64,000 bases of DNA from Heligmosomoides polygyrus polygyrus (lineage: Eukaryota; Nematoda; Chromadorea; Rhabditida; Heligmosomidae), in NCBI GenBank assembly GCA_947396885.1, contig OX377203.1, positions 30,011,253-30,075,252 on the forward strand, read 5' to 3'. The notes below the pieces were generated by a model. The model made no database searches and was not told the DNA's origin. It saw only the letters and a list, made by a program, of their open reading frames with translations. Numbering within the stretch: the stretch's first letter is position 1; each line of letters opens with the position of its first letter. This document shows positions 1-12,401 of this stretch, piece after piece. The translations under genes were made by a program, and so were the position numbers.

Positions 1-1061
1 GGATCTCTTCAAAGTTGTATTTAGTTTTCTAAAGTCGACATCTGCCGTCATGGTACTTAGCGAGCTGGTGCCCGCTCCGAGAGTGCACATGGTCGTGAAG
101 CATACGTATAAACACGGTTCCAGGAACTCCGTGGTCTGGCTGAGCTAACCTACCCGTTTTAAGATACCTTGCCGATGTGCAGCGGGCAGGCCCGCTTAGT
201 ACCGAAAAGTCTATGTCGACTTAGCATTCCGCGATGCTCTGAGTCACTGTGTGGGCCGATGGGCCGAACTTCTGAATCTCACCAGTCGACTTTAGTCCGC
301 CAACTACAGTTGCCTGGATAATACAAGAAGTAGTTGACAGCACAAGGGAAGCTTGACGAGGATCCGCTTCCACTTTGTCCCGGATTCAAATCCAACTCCA
401 TCGGGTGGCCAGTCTCGATGGAGCAGTCACCATCGTGAATTTTCACTACAATTATGAGGCTATGCATTAGAACGTAATACGGTTCTCCCTGTTAATCTTT
501 CCATTGTCGACGCAATTATTTTGGTATGAGGAAGGACATGACCCAAATTGTGGCCACAGGAGTGGAAGCCACATCCCTCCCTCTTCGTTTCTGATGTTAC
601 CTCTACTCCGCCACTGCATGCTTTCTAAACTTCTCCGTCCAATTTATTATAATCTAGGATTTCTGCCAAGAATTTCTTTACATCGATAGAAAAGATATTA
701 TGTTGCTGACACTGCGCTCATACTCCATACTACGTCCTTAATTCTCCTCGCTCGGTTGTCACATCTTTAGATGTCAGGTGCGATTAGCTTCAGAGAACGG
801 TAGTTCAAACCACCGTATCCGAAAACGTGTAATTGTGAGAACACTTGCCCTTGATCTTCAAATTCCTCTGCAGTTGGGTTTTCCATTACACCCTAGAAAG
901 GCCGGGAAAGTGGCAGTAAAGAAACTGATGCCGTCCTACTCTCACCGACATGATCCACTTCATCAGTGATCGTAAAACTGCTAGCGCTTCTCTTACCTCA
1001 TCGTACATTTTGCAGGTAACCCCTTGGGCGGAGGTCCCGTGACGACAACGGCACACGTGAA
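1..1061. other. Upstream region of hlh-11, no gene seen
   Basis: No convincing coding exon on either strand. A pyrimidine-rich stretch ending in TTTTGCAG at 1010-1017 lies 44 bases before the first ATG of the next gene. It is a good 3' splice acceptor, so either a spliced-leader site or the end of a 5'-UTR intron (inference). Confidence 0.4.
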
Positions 1062-4000
1062 ATGGTACGATCGGAGAGCGCTGACGAAGAGATGGCCGTC
1101 TCGGACAAGTTCGACGTCATCGTCGCCGGTAACGACGACGATGACGACGACTTCTCGCCGCAGCCGATATGGCACAGTGCCAACGGAGGAACACCATCTG
1201 AAGCCGGCAAAGGGAACACGATGCCACCAGCCAGGTATGGACAATTGAAATTCTATTTCAGCATTTTTGTTAACGTTGTGTGCGAGACTTTCAGCGGTTC
1301 TTCTTAAGTCTCTGGTAACTGTAGGAATATTTGCAGTGCTAGAGAATACTGTGGAAAACTATGTGGTGCGTACTTCGGCCTACTGTTAGCGTTTTCCATG
1401 ATATTCTCTCTTTGTTGCTGTTGCTTTGTGGCACTACAGGTTTTCTCCTTTTGACCTGGGGTTGCTGTCCTCTTCTTGCTTGTTGACTTAATTCCGCTGG
1501 TGAGCGATCGAGGGCGGCTTCTGAGCCACCAGGCGCTGTAAGTTCCGTAGAGGGTGGGCATCGTAGATCATGTTCTTCCACTTCACATGATCCAACTTCA
1601 TCTCTTTCGCACGTTTTAAACACCTTACTCGAATGTTTTAACACATTTGTTTAAACCTGAAATGGCTGGTATAGGGGTACATGTTGTTACAAAACTCATG
1701 CGCCAGGTCGGACTCGAATCCGCACCTTCTGCTTTCCTGGCGTCGACGCTACGCCTTACGCCACCGGTACTAATTGACCACACGTAACATCCGCGATGTC
1801 ATCGTGTGGTCAAACAGTCCGGTGGTTTAAGGCGTAGCATCGCAAAGCAGAACGTGCTGGCTCGAGTCCCGCATAGCGCAAGAGTTTTGATCGCAACAAA
1901 ACATCCTGTAACGACATTTTACTCGAGTTTTCCTCTATCGGCTTCATCCTCGTCTCACTTGGAGCTGCTGGATCTTCTGTCTATTGAGTTGGTTCCTCCA
2001 CAACCCTCCACCACAATTTGCAGTGCGTGTGTTGGGCGCCGATTGGCCGACATACGGCTCACATGCACAAACCACCTGAGCCTGCGTCTTTATATATCGG
2101 CTTTGATGGTGGGCTGGCTGATCGCAACATGACTTGTGATTAGCCCCTTGCGTAACCCAGTCATGAATCACAATGTTTGGTATCCTTCTGAGACGCCTGA
2201 GACACCTCATTTGGAAGGCTTCTATTTTCGCAAGTCAGCTATTGGAACTATCCCTGCTTGGACTCGTGAAGGAAGATTTATCTCACAGTGGAACGAAGCG
2301 CATTCTTGTTGCCAGCGTCAAGTAACATCTCTTCTATGTGCACCAGCTCAGCAGCCCAAAAGCTATCGCACTTTTGCCAATCCTACTGTGGACCGACCAT
2401 GCTCTACTGAACCGTAGCTATTTCACGACTTTTCAATCTGGGGCCGTCTAAGTGAAGCATGCGGGAGATTCTTTGGAGGCGACGGCACCTACTACTTTCT
2501 AGATTGCAGGATGGTGGGTGGTGAGCTGGACTGGAAGACTGCTATGTGATTGGCTCCTTTTATATCGATATTTGCCGTCATCCTTGAGGACAAATCTTCC
2601 CAAGGCGCTCCCAGCTTCGAGCACGTATGCCATTCCCCTAGCGGCACCGTATCTGATGCAGAGGTCTGGAGGTTTTCGCGGTCCCAATAGTGTGATGAAA
2701 ACTGACGTTTCGAGGTTTTATTGGTTTGAGAGCTTTGCGCTTACTTCAGAGCTCACAGAGTATTCCAAGGTATCCCTATTGTATTGCTCTTTTTGTGAGT
2801 TGTCTAATTAGCATCTGTTCACAGAGAGAAGTAGATAACTTTTAAATAATCCTTCCTCTGTCACACACCAGTCGTGAAGGAGTATCCTTTCTCGAGGCAA
2901 ATCACTCATTTTGTTGCCTGTATATAGCTGACACTGTACATTTGACCGATTTGCATGCTAGGGCGGCTCTAAAGTTTCCCATTAGTCGTGTAAAATGGGT
3001 ATGTGCAGCGCCTTCTTGCCTAGTCTCTTTAGCTCTTCTTAAAAATAAGCCTACATTCTCCTTTGTGTATCCGTCTTTCCTTGTTCCTCTACAGCACTCA
3101 CTTGCCATAAGGTTTATGGTAGTTTCGGTCGGTATAGCTCTCTGCACCTATAGTGAGATGGTTCTATCTGAAACTCATCTAACCCACTTCATCTTTGTCG
3201 TGTCAAAGTAGTTCTTTACCTGCTCGCGTTACACACTTGCACTGGAAGTGCTCCTCTTTTCGTAGAGAATCTTCTTCTTCTTATAGAATATAGGTTCAGA
3301 TTCGGAAAATGGCACCACCAATTCGGCAACTGTGCGTGTTCACTTCGTGGCCAGGCAGTGGCTGCTGGTGTGGCTGAAGTGAACAGCTGATCCATCGCAC
3401 ACATACACCCCATGTGTCTGGCTAACCACACAGCGGAGCCAGCAAATGGCGTACGCGCGTGTGTGTAAAGCCTTGCAGCTCGAGAGTGCTGGCGCCACGA
3501 GTTTCTGGGAAATCGCATGTGATGGCTGAGCATGTTTTGTGGTCGAATGTACTTACTTTGTTGTAGCGTGAAAGTAGGGATGATTGGGTTGCTGGATTTC
3601 TTGTCGCAGGCGTCTAGTTGGATTGAGGCAGAAGTGAGCTTCCTTTGAGTAGATCTTTACTCTTCTGATCAAATGCGACCCTTTCCAAGAGTCAAGGTCG
3701 TTAAAGACGTTGGAAACAAGGAAACCGTGTCCTGGATCTATTAAGTGAAATCGCCAGCGGACTCGAATTCGTGGAGTTGACGTTAATTTGGCACCCAGAC
3801 CTACCAAACCTTATATCTCTCCTGGGTGGGGAATCGTCATTTGCCTGTCTGAGAAAAGCAAATACCGACTCGTCCATCTGGCCACTTCATGCCATTATAT
3901 AGGCAAACAATGGAAAGATGTATACCGTACAGCCAGGTTGTACCAGTTTTCCACAAAGAGGATAATTAATACTCCCCTTTTTGGTCCTCGGTTATTGAAA

Positions 4001-7000
4001 TGGACACATTTGCGGAAACGCCATAAACAAATTCTGTTACATATACCGAAATAAATTAAGGAAGGTATCTATTGTTATACTTCACTGATATTTCAGAATT
4101 TTGCGCGATTTCTTCGATTGTTTCTTTGTAATGCATTCGTTTTAGAAGGTCTGCAAAAAGTTTATGGTCCTCGTGAGTAGGTGAAGGTTTTTGTAGCCAA
4201 GCAGCTTCTGAAGCTGCTTCTGTCAAACTGTATGGCTGTAGCGTTTCTGGCTTAAAGCGGTACCTAAAGGAGGTAGAATATCTTGATGAATTCATGTTTC
4301 CATCTACTCTTTTATTATTATCCGATGGGAATTTTCGGCGATGTCTCAACGTTTTCCATTGAAAAGAAAAAACAGCTGTAATGGTTGGAGCCAAGGAGGG
4401 TGCTTACGTTCGTCTGGTGTAAAGCTCAACTTTTCTGACATCTGCGCATATCAGCATTTGTCTGTTATGAGGTTTATGGCTATCAGATCTGCTAAAAAGG
4501 GTCCCCGTGAGCGATGTCTCCTCAGTTCTTTCATAAAAAGCCAGAAAATACCACGGAAGGTTTAGATTCTGAACCTTGAGAGGGAAACGAAAAATGGGCG
4601 TCATTTTTGGTATTCGCTGCTAGTTCCTGGTACCATGGTGGTGTTTAAAGTATGTAATTTGTCTATAAGTTGAGGCTTGGAGAGCTGCAGGTTGGTAATT
4701 CAGTAGCTTATCGCTCATCGATATGCTCGCTATGCTTTAATCTGACACCAGTTCCCCGTCCAACAACTTGCTCACCGAGGCAGCAAACTCTGCCGATTGC
4801 GTCGGACTCAGTAAATTGACAAAGCTTGTTCAACGTGCTTCTTGGTATCAGTAGAGAAGAAACTAGCGATTGTCTGCGATAGCGTTTCGTGATGAACTCT
4901 GATAGGCGCTGGTAATTTAGTAGGTTAGGTCCTTTGCGGCAGCAAGGCCTTGTACGTATGAAGGATATCCAAATTCGTGCATCTATTTGTGTTTTGACAG
5001 ATCAGCCGGAGTTTGAACATTAGCTGAGTCGAAGACAGTTGGATGGAGGGAACTGGACAAGGAAGTGATAGTTGTTGGGCTAATTTCCAAACCTTTGTGC
5101 CACGCAGTATTCGTCTCTGGTGAAGAAGTACTCGAACGATTTTCAGGCCAACGTCGCGCTCTGCGTCATCACTCTCACCAAACTCGAGTGATCCTGACCG
5201 TCGGCTGAGACGACAGATTGCCAACTGTAATGAGAGGCGGCGTATGCAGTCTATCAATGCCGGCTTCCAGTCGCTGCGAGCCCTTCTGCCTCGAAAAGTG
5301 AGGATTCCTCTCCTCTGCTGTACTTCTAGGCTAGCTTGCTATTGAGCGATGCTTCGTTTCCTTCTGAGCGCTCACTTTTTAAGGAGGGTGAAAAACTGTC
5401 GAAGGCGGCAATCCTGCAGCACACAGCTGACCTCATTCAACAGCTCCAGAGCGAACGCTCACGTTATGCAGACAAAGATGAAGTTGGCGGCAAGAAACCG
5501 AAAATCGAGAGTGCGTGATCCATTTTCCCGTTTGCCCTTTCAATTTTTCAATTTACAGCTTTTCAAGGTGGGAGCTGAGCTTATGGTTTGCGAGAGCACT
5601 GGTGAAGTGAGTTGAGACAGGCTAGAAAGCTGTTTTACTCAGTGCACGGTTTAGGCGATAGAAAAAGTAGACTAGAAGGCGTTTTCTTCACTGATTCAGC
5701 TCTGCGAACGAATTCTAGGAAGCGCTAATGTCGCTCCGTTTAGTTGACGACTGTGCGGAATACGAACAGCAGCGTTCGATGATCGATCGACTACAGATGG
5801 CGTTAGAACGCGAGCGGACGGCACGCATGTTTCTGGAGCAGCAGCTCAATCAGATGCGGGAGATGTACCAAAGCGGACTGAATAGTTCCGTTTCGATGGA
5901 CCCCAGCAGCAGCCCACCCCAACAGCAGCATTGCCAACCGCAGTCGCAACAGCAGCAACCTCCAACGCCACAGCAGATTGCGAACTCTGCGGCGAAGATC
6001 ACCATTACCACGACCACGATGAGTGTTCACGACTCTGTGATTCGACCAACGCCGCTCATAGCGCCGATCTCAGGTGAGCATCTTTATCTGCTTGTCCTTC
6101 ACTTCTCTGTGGTTCTCCAAGGTCTTTTAATGTTGAGAATGGGATCTAAAAATAAACCCCGCTCTTCGTCAAGAAATGGAATCTATTTCGGTGGAACTTT
6201 CTTCAACGATGGTGGTTAGTCGCTTGTTTCCAAATCAGCAAAGCTGGCTAGGGAACTATCACAGTTTTGTCTTATTAGGGGTAACGGGCGCTTTCCCTCG
6301 CTTCGAAATTGAAAAACCTTAGGAAAAGGGAGTGCTACCGCAGCACATTGCAATCGTTTTCGAGCGATTCTTCTTTGGTAGAACATATTTACCTTGTGGG
6401 GGATACTATTCTGTGCAGAGGTGCTTGCGGAGCAAACCCATTCTATGGCCGATTGTGCATTACTTCAGTAAGAAAAGACTGAAATTCTTGATGTGGGACA
6501 TAGATCTTTCGGAGTGGCGAAGCCGTCAGCGAGTAGCTTACCACTGCGCTGCTTACTACAGGATTTTTGTTTCCGAAAGCTTATAAAATCGCATTCAAAA
6601 CGAACTCTACAAGAAGGCTTTTGGTCCACTTAGTTTTTCGTGCGGGTATGGCGGTTTGCTTTCCATGGGAACGTCCTTGTATCAAAGCCGTGGATTCGTT
6701 TTTAAAAAAGCAAGGCGTTTATTCAAATCTAATCGCCCCTTGAGGTTTCTTAAGTTTTTGAATATATTCACTAACATATTTGACATGAGTTGGAGTGTTC
6801 TGGTTAAATTTCCCGTTTTCGTTTACCGTATCCAATAGTTTGGATCCGATCTCTCGCGCGGTTGCCTCGAAGATCGGTTCCAAATATGAGTTTGTATTGC
6901 GATGTCTTCCTTATGCTAGAAGCTACCCCTTTTTAACAACCTATTTCCTTTCTGTACATTTTGGTGGCTGTGCGTAGTAATGCAATTGGAAGAGGTATCG

Positions 7001-8042
7001 GCTGTCGTATGCACCCGGTAGGTCATTGGTTCAAGTTTTTTCTTCAGATTCAGTAAAAATGTAGTGAAGGCACCAAACTGTTCACTGATCGTGTTCCATC
7101 TTCGAGTTTCCGTGGAAGGAGCAGCAACACTTTGTTGTTTTCCGTGGAAGGAGCAGCAACACTTTGTTGTCCATTCCTTGCATTTAATGTAAAGTGTAAT
7201 GTATAAAGTCCGCAGAGAATCACAACCTGCTGGAATCTTGCGTTGCACTTTTATGATAGTACTAAGCTGATGAAATGGAATTCACATAATGGTGATTTAT
7301 TCCGCTTTAATTCCCTGCATGAGGAACGAAAACTAGATACCTTGGAACTTGTGCCCGACCAAGGATGGCTGCAGCCCTTCATTGTTGGTGTCCTGAGGCG
7401 GCTAACGCGTTTCTAAGAGCGGGTAGTATTTTGTCCTGAAATTGGCTTCCTGGGTGTTAGATAATGTAGCTGAAGCAATCAGAAAACCAACCAAGTCAAC
7501 GGACCTTAAGCTTTTAGAGATGCCTTGGTTTCTTTAAGTGGATCCATAGCTTTCACTTGAACAGAAACCTGTCAGCCAAATAGATCGCCAAATACAGAGC
7601 TATGCCCACACTTTTGTTGATTTCCAGGGTAAATCTGCACGAGAAACCAAGAGGAGTAAAAAGCTGCTATGGAATTCACTTTTAAGTGTCGCTTCCTGAG
7701 TGTTCGGCTGGCTACATAGTTACGTGTAGTAGCGTTGATCAGACAGAAGAACGTTTGCCTCAGCCGAAGCCTTACAAAACCTGCTCTGTTGCAGTGGACG
7801 TGTCGCCGCGCATGGCCGTGCCGATGCCGCCGGCGCCGTCGCCTATGCTGCCGCCATCGCTGTCGTCCTCTTCCTCGTCCACTGGGCCACTGTCGGCGCC
7901 TTCCGCGTTCAGCTCGTCGTCCATCACCGCGCATCGTTCGCTGCAGACAATCCTCGACGCGATTCGACATCTCGAAGGCGGTGCTCTGGTGCCACCGACC
8001 GCTTCACCGCCACCCACTTCTCAGGCGCCACTGGTGCGGTAA
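1062..8042 (+). CDS. hlh-11: AP-4-type bHLH leucine-zipper transcription factor, five exons
   Basis: Nuclear DNA-binding factor of the AP-4 (TFAP4) family; C. elegans HLH-11 is the worm member. Proposed exons are 1062-1234, 5147-5297, 5384-5510, 5744-6073 and 7720-8042. All reading phases agree (2, 0, 1, 1) and the sum is 1104 nt, 367 residues plus TAA. Exon 1 is acidic (a run of Asp near residues 22-28). The basic region and helix 1 end exon 2 with NERRRM, whose Glu (about residue 87) is the E-box-contacting residue of the family. Helix 2 opens exon 3 with KLSKAAIL. Exon 4 is a heptad-like coiled coil followed by a Gln/Pro-rich stretch. Exon 5 is Ser/Pro-rich and ends with an ILDAIRHLEG segment that I remember as an AP-4 feature. 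Human TFAP4 is 338 residues, so the length fits. Intron 1 is 3.9 kb and holds a SINE pair. Start is the first ATG after a strong acceptor. Confidence 0.88.
1235..5146 (+). other. hlh-11 intron 1 (3912 bp)
   Basis: Bounded by a GTATGG donor and a TTTTCAG acceptor that join in frame. It holds the SINE-B pair described separately and a short hairpin at 3338-3384 (arms GTTCACTTC/GAAGTGAAC). I see no other gene. Some open frames (for example 2136-2417) lack splice support. Confidence 0.6.
1683..1914. repeat. Head-to-head pair of tRNA-derived SINE-B copies
   Basis: A - strand copy (about 1683-1784) and a + strand copy (about 1800-1914) face away from a short spacer. Each has a tRNA-like A box (GGCGTAAGGCG type) and B box (TTCGAGTCC type), then CTGGCGC and, in the + copy, GTTTTGATCGCAACAAAACA. 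The outer ends TGACCACACG/CGTGTGGTCA are inverted at the centre. Same family as 30584-30747, 34166-34420 and 59990-60115. Confidence 0.7.
5147..5510 (+). CDS. hlh-11: hlh-11 exons 2 and 3: bHLH domain
   Basis: Exon 2 (5147-5297) ends at the loop of the bHLH fold with ALLPRK and a GTGAGG donor. Exon 3 (5384-5510) starts GEKLSKAAIL after a TTTTTAAG acceptor. The 86-bp intron splits the domain exactly in the loop, in phase 0. The basic segment RRLRRQIANCNERRRM and helix 2 are nearly what I recall of vertebrate AP-4, which makes this the firmest family call in the gene. After helix 2 the frame runs into an acidic then Lys-rich segment (KDEVGGKKPK), resembling the AP-4 sequence after its zipper start. 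Confidence 0.9.
5744..6073 (+). CDS. hlh-11: hlh-11 exon 4: coiled coil and Gln/Pro-rich segment
   Basis: Starts after a CGTTTAG acceptor, phase 1, and ends at CTCAG|GTGAGC. The first 40 residues form an amphipathic helix rich in Arg, Glu and Leu (DRLQMALERERTARMFLEQQ), consistent with the second zipper of AP-4 proteins, which act as homodimers. It then becomes Gln/Pro-rich, followed by a Thr-rich patch. An earlier acceptor at 5718 would not keep the frame. Confidence 0.8.
6074..7719 (+). other. hlh-11 intron 4 (1646 bp)
   Basis: Phase-1 intron from GTGAGC to CTACATAG. No exon-like sequence that keeps the frame was seen. It contains the 31-bp tandem duplication at 7107-7168. Confidence 0.6.
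7107..7168. repeat. 31-bp direct repeat, two exact copies
   Basis: The unit TTTCCGTGGAAGGAGCAGCA, continuing ACACTTTGTTG, occurs at 7107-7137 and again at 7138-7168 without change. It lies in hlh-11 intron 4. Confidence 0.85.
7720..8042 (+). CDS. hlh-11: hlh-11 terminal exon
   Basis: Starts after GCTACATAG (phase 1) and ends at TAA 8040-8042. It encodes about 106 residues, rich in Pro and Ser, with a conserved-looking C-terminal motif HRSLQTILDAIRHLEGG. The GC-rich base composition keeps several other frames open here on both strands; those are shadows. I did not see a clear AATAAA signal in the next 150 bases. Confidence 0.8.
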
Positions 8043-8882
8043 TTCGGCGACACTGCTGGTGTCGGCCTTGGCCGCTGCTGCTGGCGCTCCTGGTGTGAAG
8101 CGATTCCATCGAATAGTCGTTGTTGTTTTTTATTTTCATAGAGGATTAGGTGCTAGTGAACGCGTTCCGTAAGAAAGAAAATCACCGCTGGTTCTCTCCT
8201 ACTAGAGGCGAGACCGTATCCCGTATGTTATTCGCGGCGTACGTTGAGCTCTCACATATATACTTTATCCGCTTGTTATCCGACCCAGCTCGTTGTCCTT
8301 GTTTCTCGTTTGTTTCGTCCTCCTGTGAAGCTCGTTTTCGCTCCGGTGCATTGTGTTATTCCCTGTCATACTTGGTCGTTATCCGGTCAGTTCGTTTATA
8401 CATTCGTTCGCTGCTTCAGTCATCAGGTCACCGCTGTCCACTCAGTTCTCAGCTCTAGGTTGCTGCATTTCCACAAAAATTGTTCTGTTACTAGCGCCAC
8501 TTCTTGGCTAGTAAGCCTCGACCTGATGTCTGGAGATTCCCCGCTGTAGTGGTTCTCCTCGCGGCTGCGGGCAAGTCCTGCATATGTGGACCGAGGACGT
8601 CGTCGCGAACTCGGGACTTGCCCGAGAGCCTGCCTCACCCCTTCCTGTCGCCGTTTCTCTGCCGATGTGCGTTGAAACGGAGCGAGAAGTGTGCTTCACA
8701 GTGTCCTTGGTGCGAGAAATCGCCCCATCCCACGTGAGTCATTGCTCCCAGCGGCCTAGAACATCGTTTATACTCTATATAGCGCTGTTGTTATTCTTGA
8801 TGGTTTTGTTTCATATTTGACGGCTTTTCTTATGATGTAATTGTTGGTCGCCGATTCCATGTCTCACAAGCCGGCCGCTTAC

Positions 8883-9059
8883 CGAGGCCGTCGGAACAGT
8901 TCGCGAAGCGGTCGGCGGGGCCGTGGAATCGGCTTTGTTTTGTTTTTTCTCTTCCTTGGACCCGTTTCTCTTTAACGTCTTTCGGATTTGTGCGATGGCG
9001 TCTGGCCGGGAGTAATAATTCCTCTCTTCACTGCCCACCCACGTTCTTTTCTCTACCAT
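8883..9059 (-). CDS. Possible first coding exon, unknown gene
   Basis: Not recognised. From ATG at 9059 the - strand reads 59 codons of a charged, Lys/Glu-rich sequence (segments NYYSRPDAIAQIRKTLKRNG and KEEKKQNKAD) and ends exactly at a good donor TCG|GTAAGC, phase 0. The opposite strand is also open for part of this stretch, so chance cannot be excluded. No partner exon was identified downstream on the - strand, where it would run antisense to hlh-11. Confidence 0.25.
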
Positions 9060-10684
9060 TTCACCGTCGTCTCATCCTCAACATCTTTTTTTATGTTCGT
9101 GATCTGAGCGTTTTGTTTTTCGTCTCCAAATCGTTATCTCTCTCGTTTCGGCCACTGAATCACCCAGTGGATCCTAGACGTGTGCGCGTGTGCGAAATCG
9201 TCAGCAGGACATCAGGGCGACGTGCTTGCGAAGGAAGTGCATGAAGGTGAAAGCGGGTGCAGCTCAAGGCGGATGGGACAGACCTGCACAAGCTGCGACA
9301 GATTGAAGCATGTCTGGCAGTTTGGAGCAGGCCCGCTAGAAGAGTACATGATCGCTCTAGCCCACTTGAACTGCACCGGAAAAGGGTCTTATACGGGGAT
9401 TCTTTTCCTTTCCATCGGTAATGAGAACATTCGTATTTGCCGAGTTCTCGTGCTAGGCAATGGCGTAGCTCGAGTGCTGGTTAAATTCTGAACGGTCTCT
9501 TTTGCCGAAGGAAAATGAGTGCCCGTAGACGATCCGACGTTTCCAGCGTTCAGACACTTCCTTTGTTGGTCGGCGTCGTTAGATGCAGCTGACCACCTCC
9601 CACACGCCGCCGTCTCGCGGCGTGCAGCATCACGCCTCATCGCAATTCGTTAACGTCGTACTTCGTCCCCTTTCAAAGAGAATTAGTCTAGTTGTATGTG
9701 CGTGTGACTTCACTACGGTAGGCGCAATCATTAGCGAGAGACCTTTTACGGCTAAGATAAGAGTTTACGAGATACTGTTTCTAGCGTGTCCAATGATTTA
9801 TCGCGGCGTATGTCCCTAGGAGGTGATTTTGTGTTAATTGTTATAGTGTGCGTGTGCGTGTGTTCTGGTGTAATCCTGATGTTTCGTAGAGCGACTATGT
9901 GCGGTTAAATGCGATGTTGAGGTTGCTGGCGTGTGTTGCGCTTCCATTGATAATGCTCCTTCGTTGTAGCTGACCCAGTGTATTCTCGTAGATTCAACAG
10001 TTATCGTCACCATCACCATTTCTAAGTGTTACCGTATTGTTTCACAGTATACATGAGTTTATCCGATTAAATAGTTGTCAAAGGGTGTTGAAGGAGAAGG
10101 ATATGGCCAGCTGGGCTGGCTTAAGATAAGCGTCGGTGTCACGAGTAGCCCTTATCAGTAGTGTTGCAGCCCGCATGGTGGGCAAAAACCTTGTTTGCCT
10201 CCGAGGTGGCGACGATTTGGCATGGTGGGTTGGGGCACGTTTTCGCGTCCCAGGCTGTCCATAGTGTGCGTAGCTACGGGTAGGTTGCCTTCGAGATGAA
10301 AATCTGTTAGACCTCAATTCTTAACGCTGCTACCAATTCTAGTTGCTTCCTGGGCGTCGGCTGAAGCAACGGGCATTTGAGTAGCTTAGCAGCATGTAGA
10401 TCCGCAAAGGCGTAAACATCAGCAGTCCGCAGAGCCCGGCAATTTCGAGATCTTTTGGGTTCTCGATGCCATTCGAGGCGCGAGGTCCTCTAATGCATTA
10501 ATTCCTCCCCGTATCGTCGAAATTTATTTACTATTCGAACACCTAGGTTCTTCCCTCCCCAGCTCGTGCCTGTTTTGGTTGTTTATTGTGTGACAGCTAT
10601 TATTTGCCTACTCATATTTTAAAGATGGAATATGCTTCTCTGCAGATCTCTCGTCGTACACAGCATGTTCCCCCTCCCCCGTCA

Positions 10685-10760
10685 TCCAGGTACCAATTCA
10701 CCGACCCGCGAGGGATGGAAGGAGTAGTGGCCTGGGTTTTAACATCGGAGGGAGATAATC
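10685..10760 (-). repeat. SINE-A remnant
   Basis: Matches the reverse complement of the SINE-A middle segment (CAATTCACCGACCCGCGAGG, then GATGGAAGG, and GGCCTGGG). Flanks have decayed. The same words occur at 36430-36480. Confidence 0.5.
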
Positions 10761-11351
10761 GAAAACGCAGAAATCAAGGTGGAAGAAATAACAAGCTACA
10801 TCAAGCTCCCTAGAGTTTACGCTCAAAAGTGTGTTCTCAGTCAGTCTAAATTCTTTACGACTGCTACTGTCGAACAATAGCAGTGGAGCGTTACCGGTAC
10901 TTCACCGCGTCGTTCACCCGACGCTCAAGACGGGTAGCTGGAAGTCGCAACGAAAGACGTCACCCAGGGAGGAGACCCGATTCATTGGCACAATTGTACT
11001 ATCACGGATACAGTGGAAGAAAAACGGTGTTTCGCCTAAGCTTCATCCAAAAGGGCTGCTTGAGATGCTGGTCACAAATGAGACGAGAAAGTTAGTCAGG
11101 TGTGGGCTAGTAAAGGTGGTGTTACCAAATCCACCCAAATTTCAAGACAGTACTCAAAATATCTCGCTCGCGCGAAATCTGGACAAAATCGGTTATTTTG
11201 AGCTTAACCTACCCAACCCTTGCCCATAAGTACTGTAGCGAACCGCGTAATTGGTCCAAATTATGGCAACAAATATCACATCTGTGACTAGAATCTCAAC
11301 CAATCTCCATCGGCCAAATTTGGGCGAAATGTTTTTGTCGGCCTTTGAATT

Positions 11352-12024
11352 ATGAAAGTGAGTTGTGCCAATGAGCCAATTCTACCTCCTGGCGAGGTTT
11401 TTTGTTGTGATTTCACATGGCGTCGACTGGTCATTTCGGATCTTTTCTACGAACTGGTAACAGCTGCGTCGTCGAACCATGAACTCTACATCACCACTGC
11501 TCTGCCGCCGGCGGTGCTTGCTGCCCCCTTTAGCAGGACATGCTTCACTGCTCCACTCCCTCGAGCTCCGTTGCAGTTATGGAATAGATATTTAGCATCG
11601 GCGTTTGATGCTGTACCTCACGCCGTACGTTTCATCTCAAAGTGCAACTGAGACCTGAGACCTGGTATCCTTTCCTTGTCAGTTCGGTTTCAATTGAAAA
11701 CCATGCTGATTCATTCTTGTAGAATGCCACCCATCCTGCCGATGCTGATCTGCTCGTCGAACCCTTCGCATTGCTCCACTACAGCGTTTGCTTCGTCTTT
11801 TTTCCAACGGTCCGATCGACATAGCGGTTACTCGCTATCGACACGTATTCCATGAGGCTACGATGATGACACATTCATTTGATGGAGAAACTGTTATGGG
11901 CAGCTTGGCACTGGCTCACAAATTCAACCAAGGAGAATCCGCTCGCTCAGTGTGTAGTCGTAACCATCGTCGATGTAGCTGCGGTGACTTCACTCGTGTT
12001 CCCCACCCGACAGTGCAGAAGTAG
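11352..12024 (+). CDS. Possible exons of an unrecognised gene
   Basis: Not recognised. An open frame ends LQLWNRYLASAFDAVPHA at a GTACGT donor (about 11621). After a TTCTTGTAG acceptor (11722) a phase-matching stretch begins NATHPADADLLVEPFALLHY. A different frame is open further on (FSNGPIDIAV, HVFHEATMMTH) up to a stop at 12022-12024, so another intron or a frameshift would be needed. The composition looks protein-like, but I have no family match. It could be a decayed gene. Confidence 0.22.
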
Positions 12025-12401
12025 AGCCTTCGAATAGATTTCTGAGGAAGTTTAGGTCTTTTAGGAGGGTAATGGCTTCACTGAAGAGTGACGGCGTCTC
12101 GTGCAACACTTCGTATTCTGCACACCGCGCTTGAGACTGTTGTTCTCCATTACAATGCAGGTGCACAGATCACGTCTCATCTAGTTCCGGTTGACTACTT
12201 CTTCCTTTTCCATGTATTAGGTTGTCCGGAAAGTTCTCAGCGTTTTGTGATACATTTTTCATTCGTCTATTACTATGTAAAAATTGAACTTGCATTGCGC
12301 ATTAATGCTACTTTCTGTTCAGAATTTTTCGCTCTATCTGACTAAGTAGTTTACGTTTCAACGTTGCTTTATATTTCCGTTCATGAAGAGCTTATTGAAG
12401 T

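Larger units (their letters stand above)
8043..12216. other. Region between hlh-11 and the mariner, weak coding-like stretches only
   Basis: No gene I can name. Two stretches have splice-supported open frames and are listed separately (8883-9059 on -, 11352-12024 on +). A SINE-A remnant is at about 10685-10760. Several other frames are open on both strands around 8420-8740 because of GC content, without a clear winner. Confidence 0.4.

Noticed and set aside
1024..1250. Alternative frames with Asp-, Arg- or Ser-runs overlapping hlh-11 exon 1
   Set aside because: Only the frame from ATG 1062 joins the bHLH exon in phase and has the acidic composition expected.
7572..8017. Arg-rich and Gly-rich - strand frames opposite the last hlh-11 exon
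   Set aside because: Complement of Ser/Pro codons in the real exon; low complexity and no splice support.
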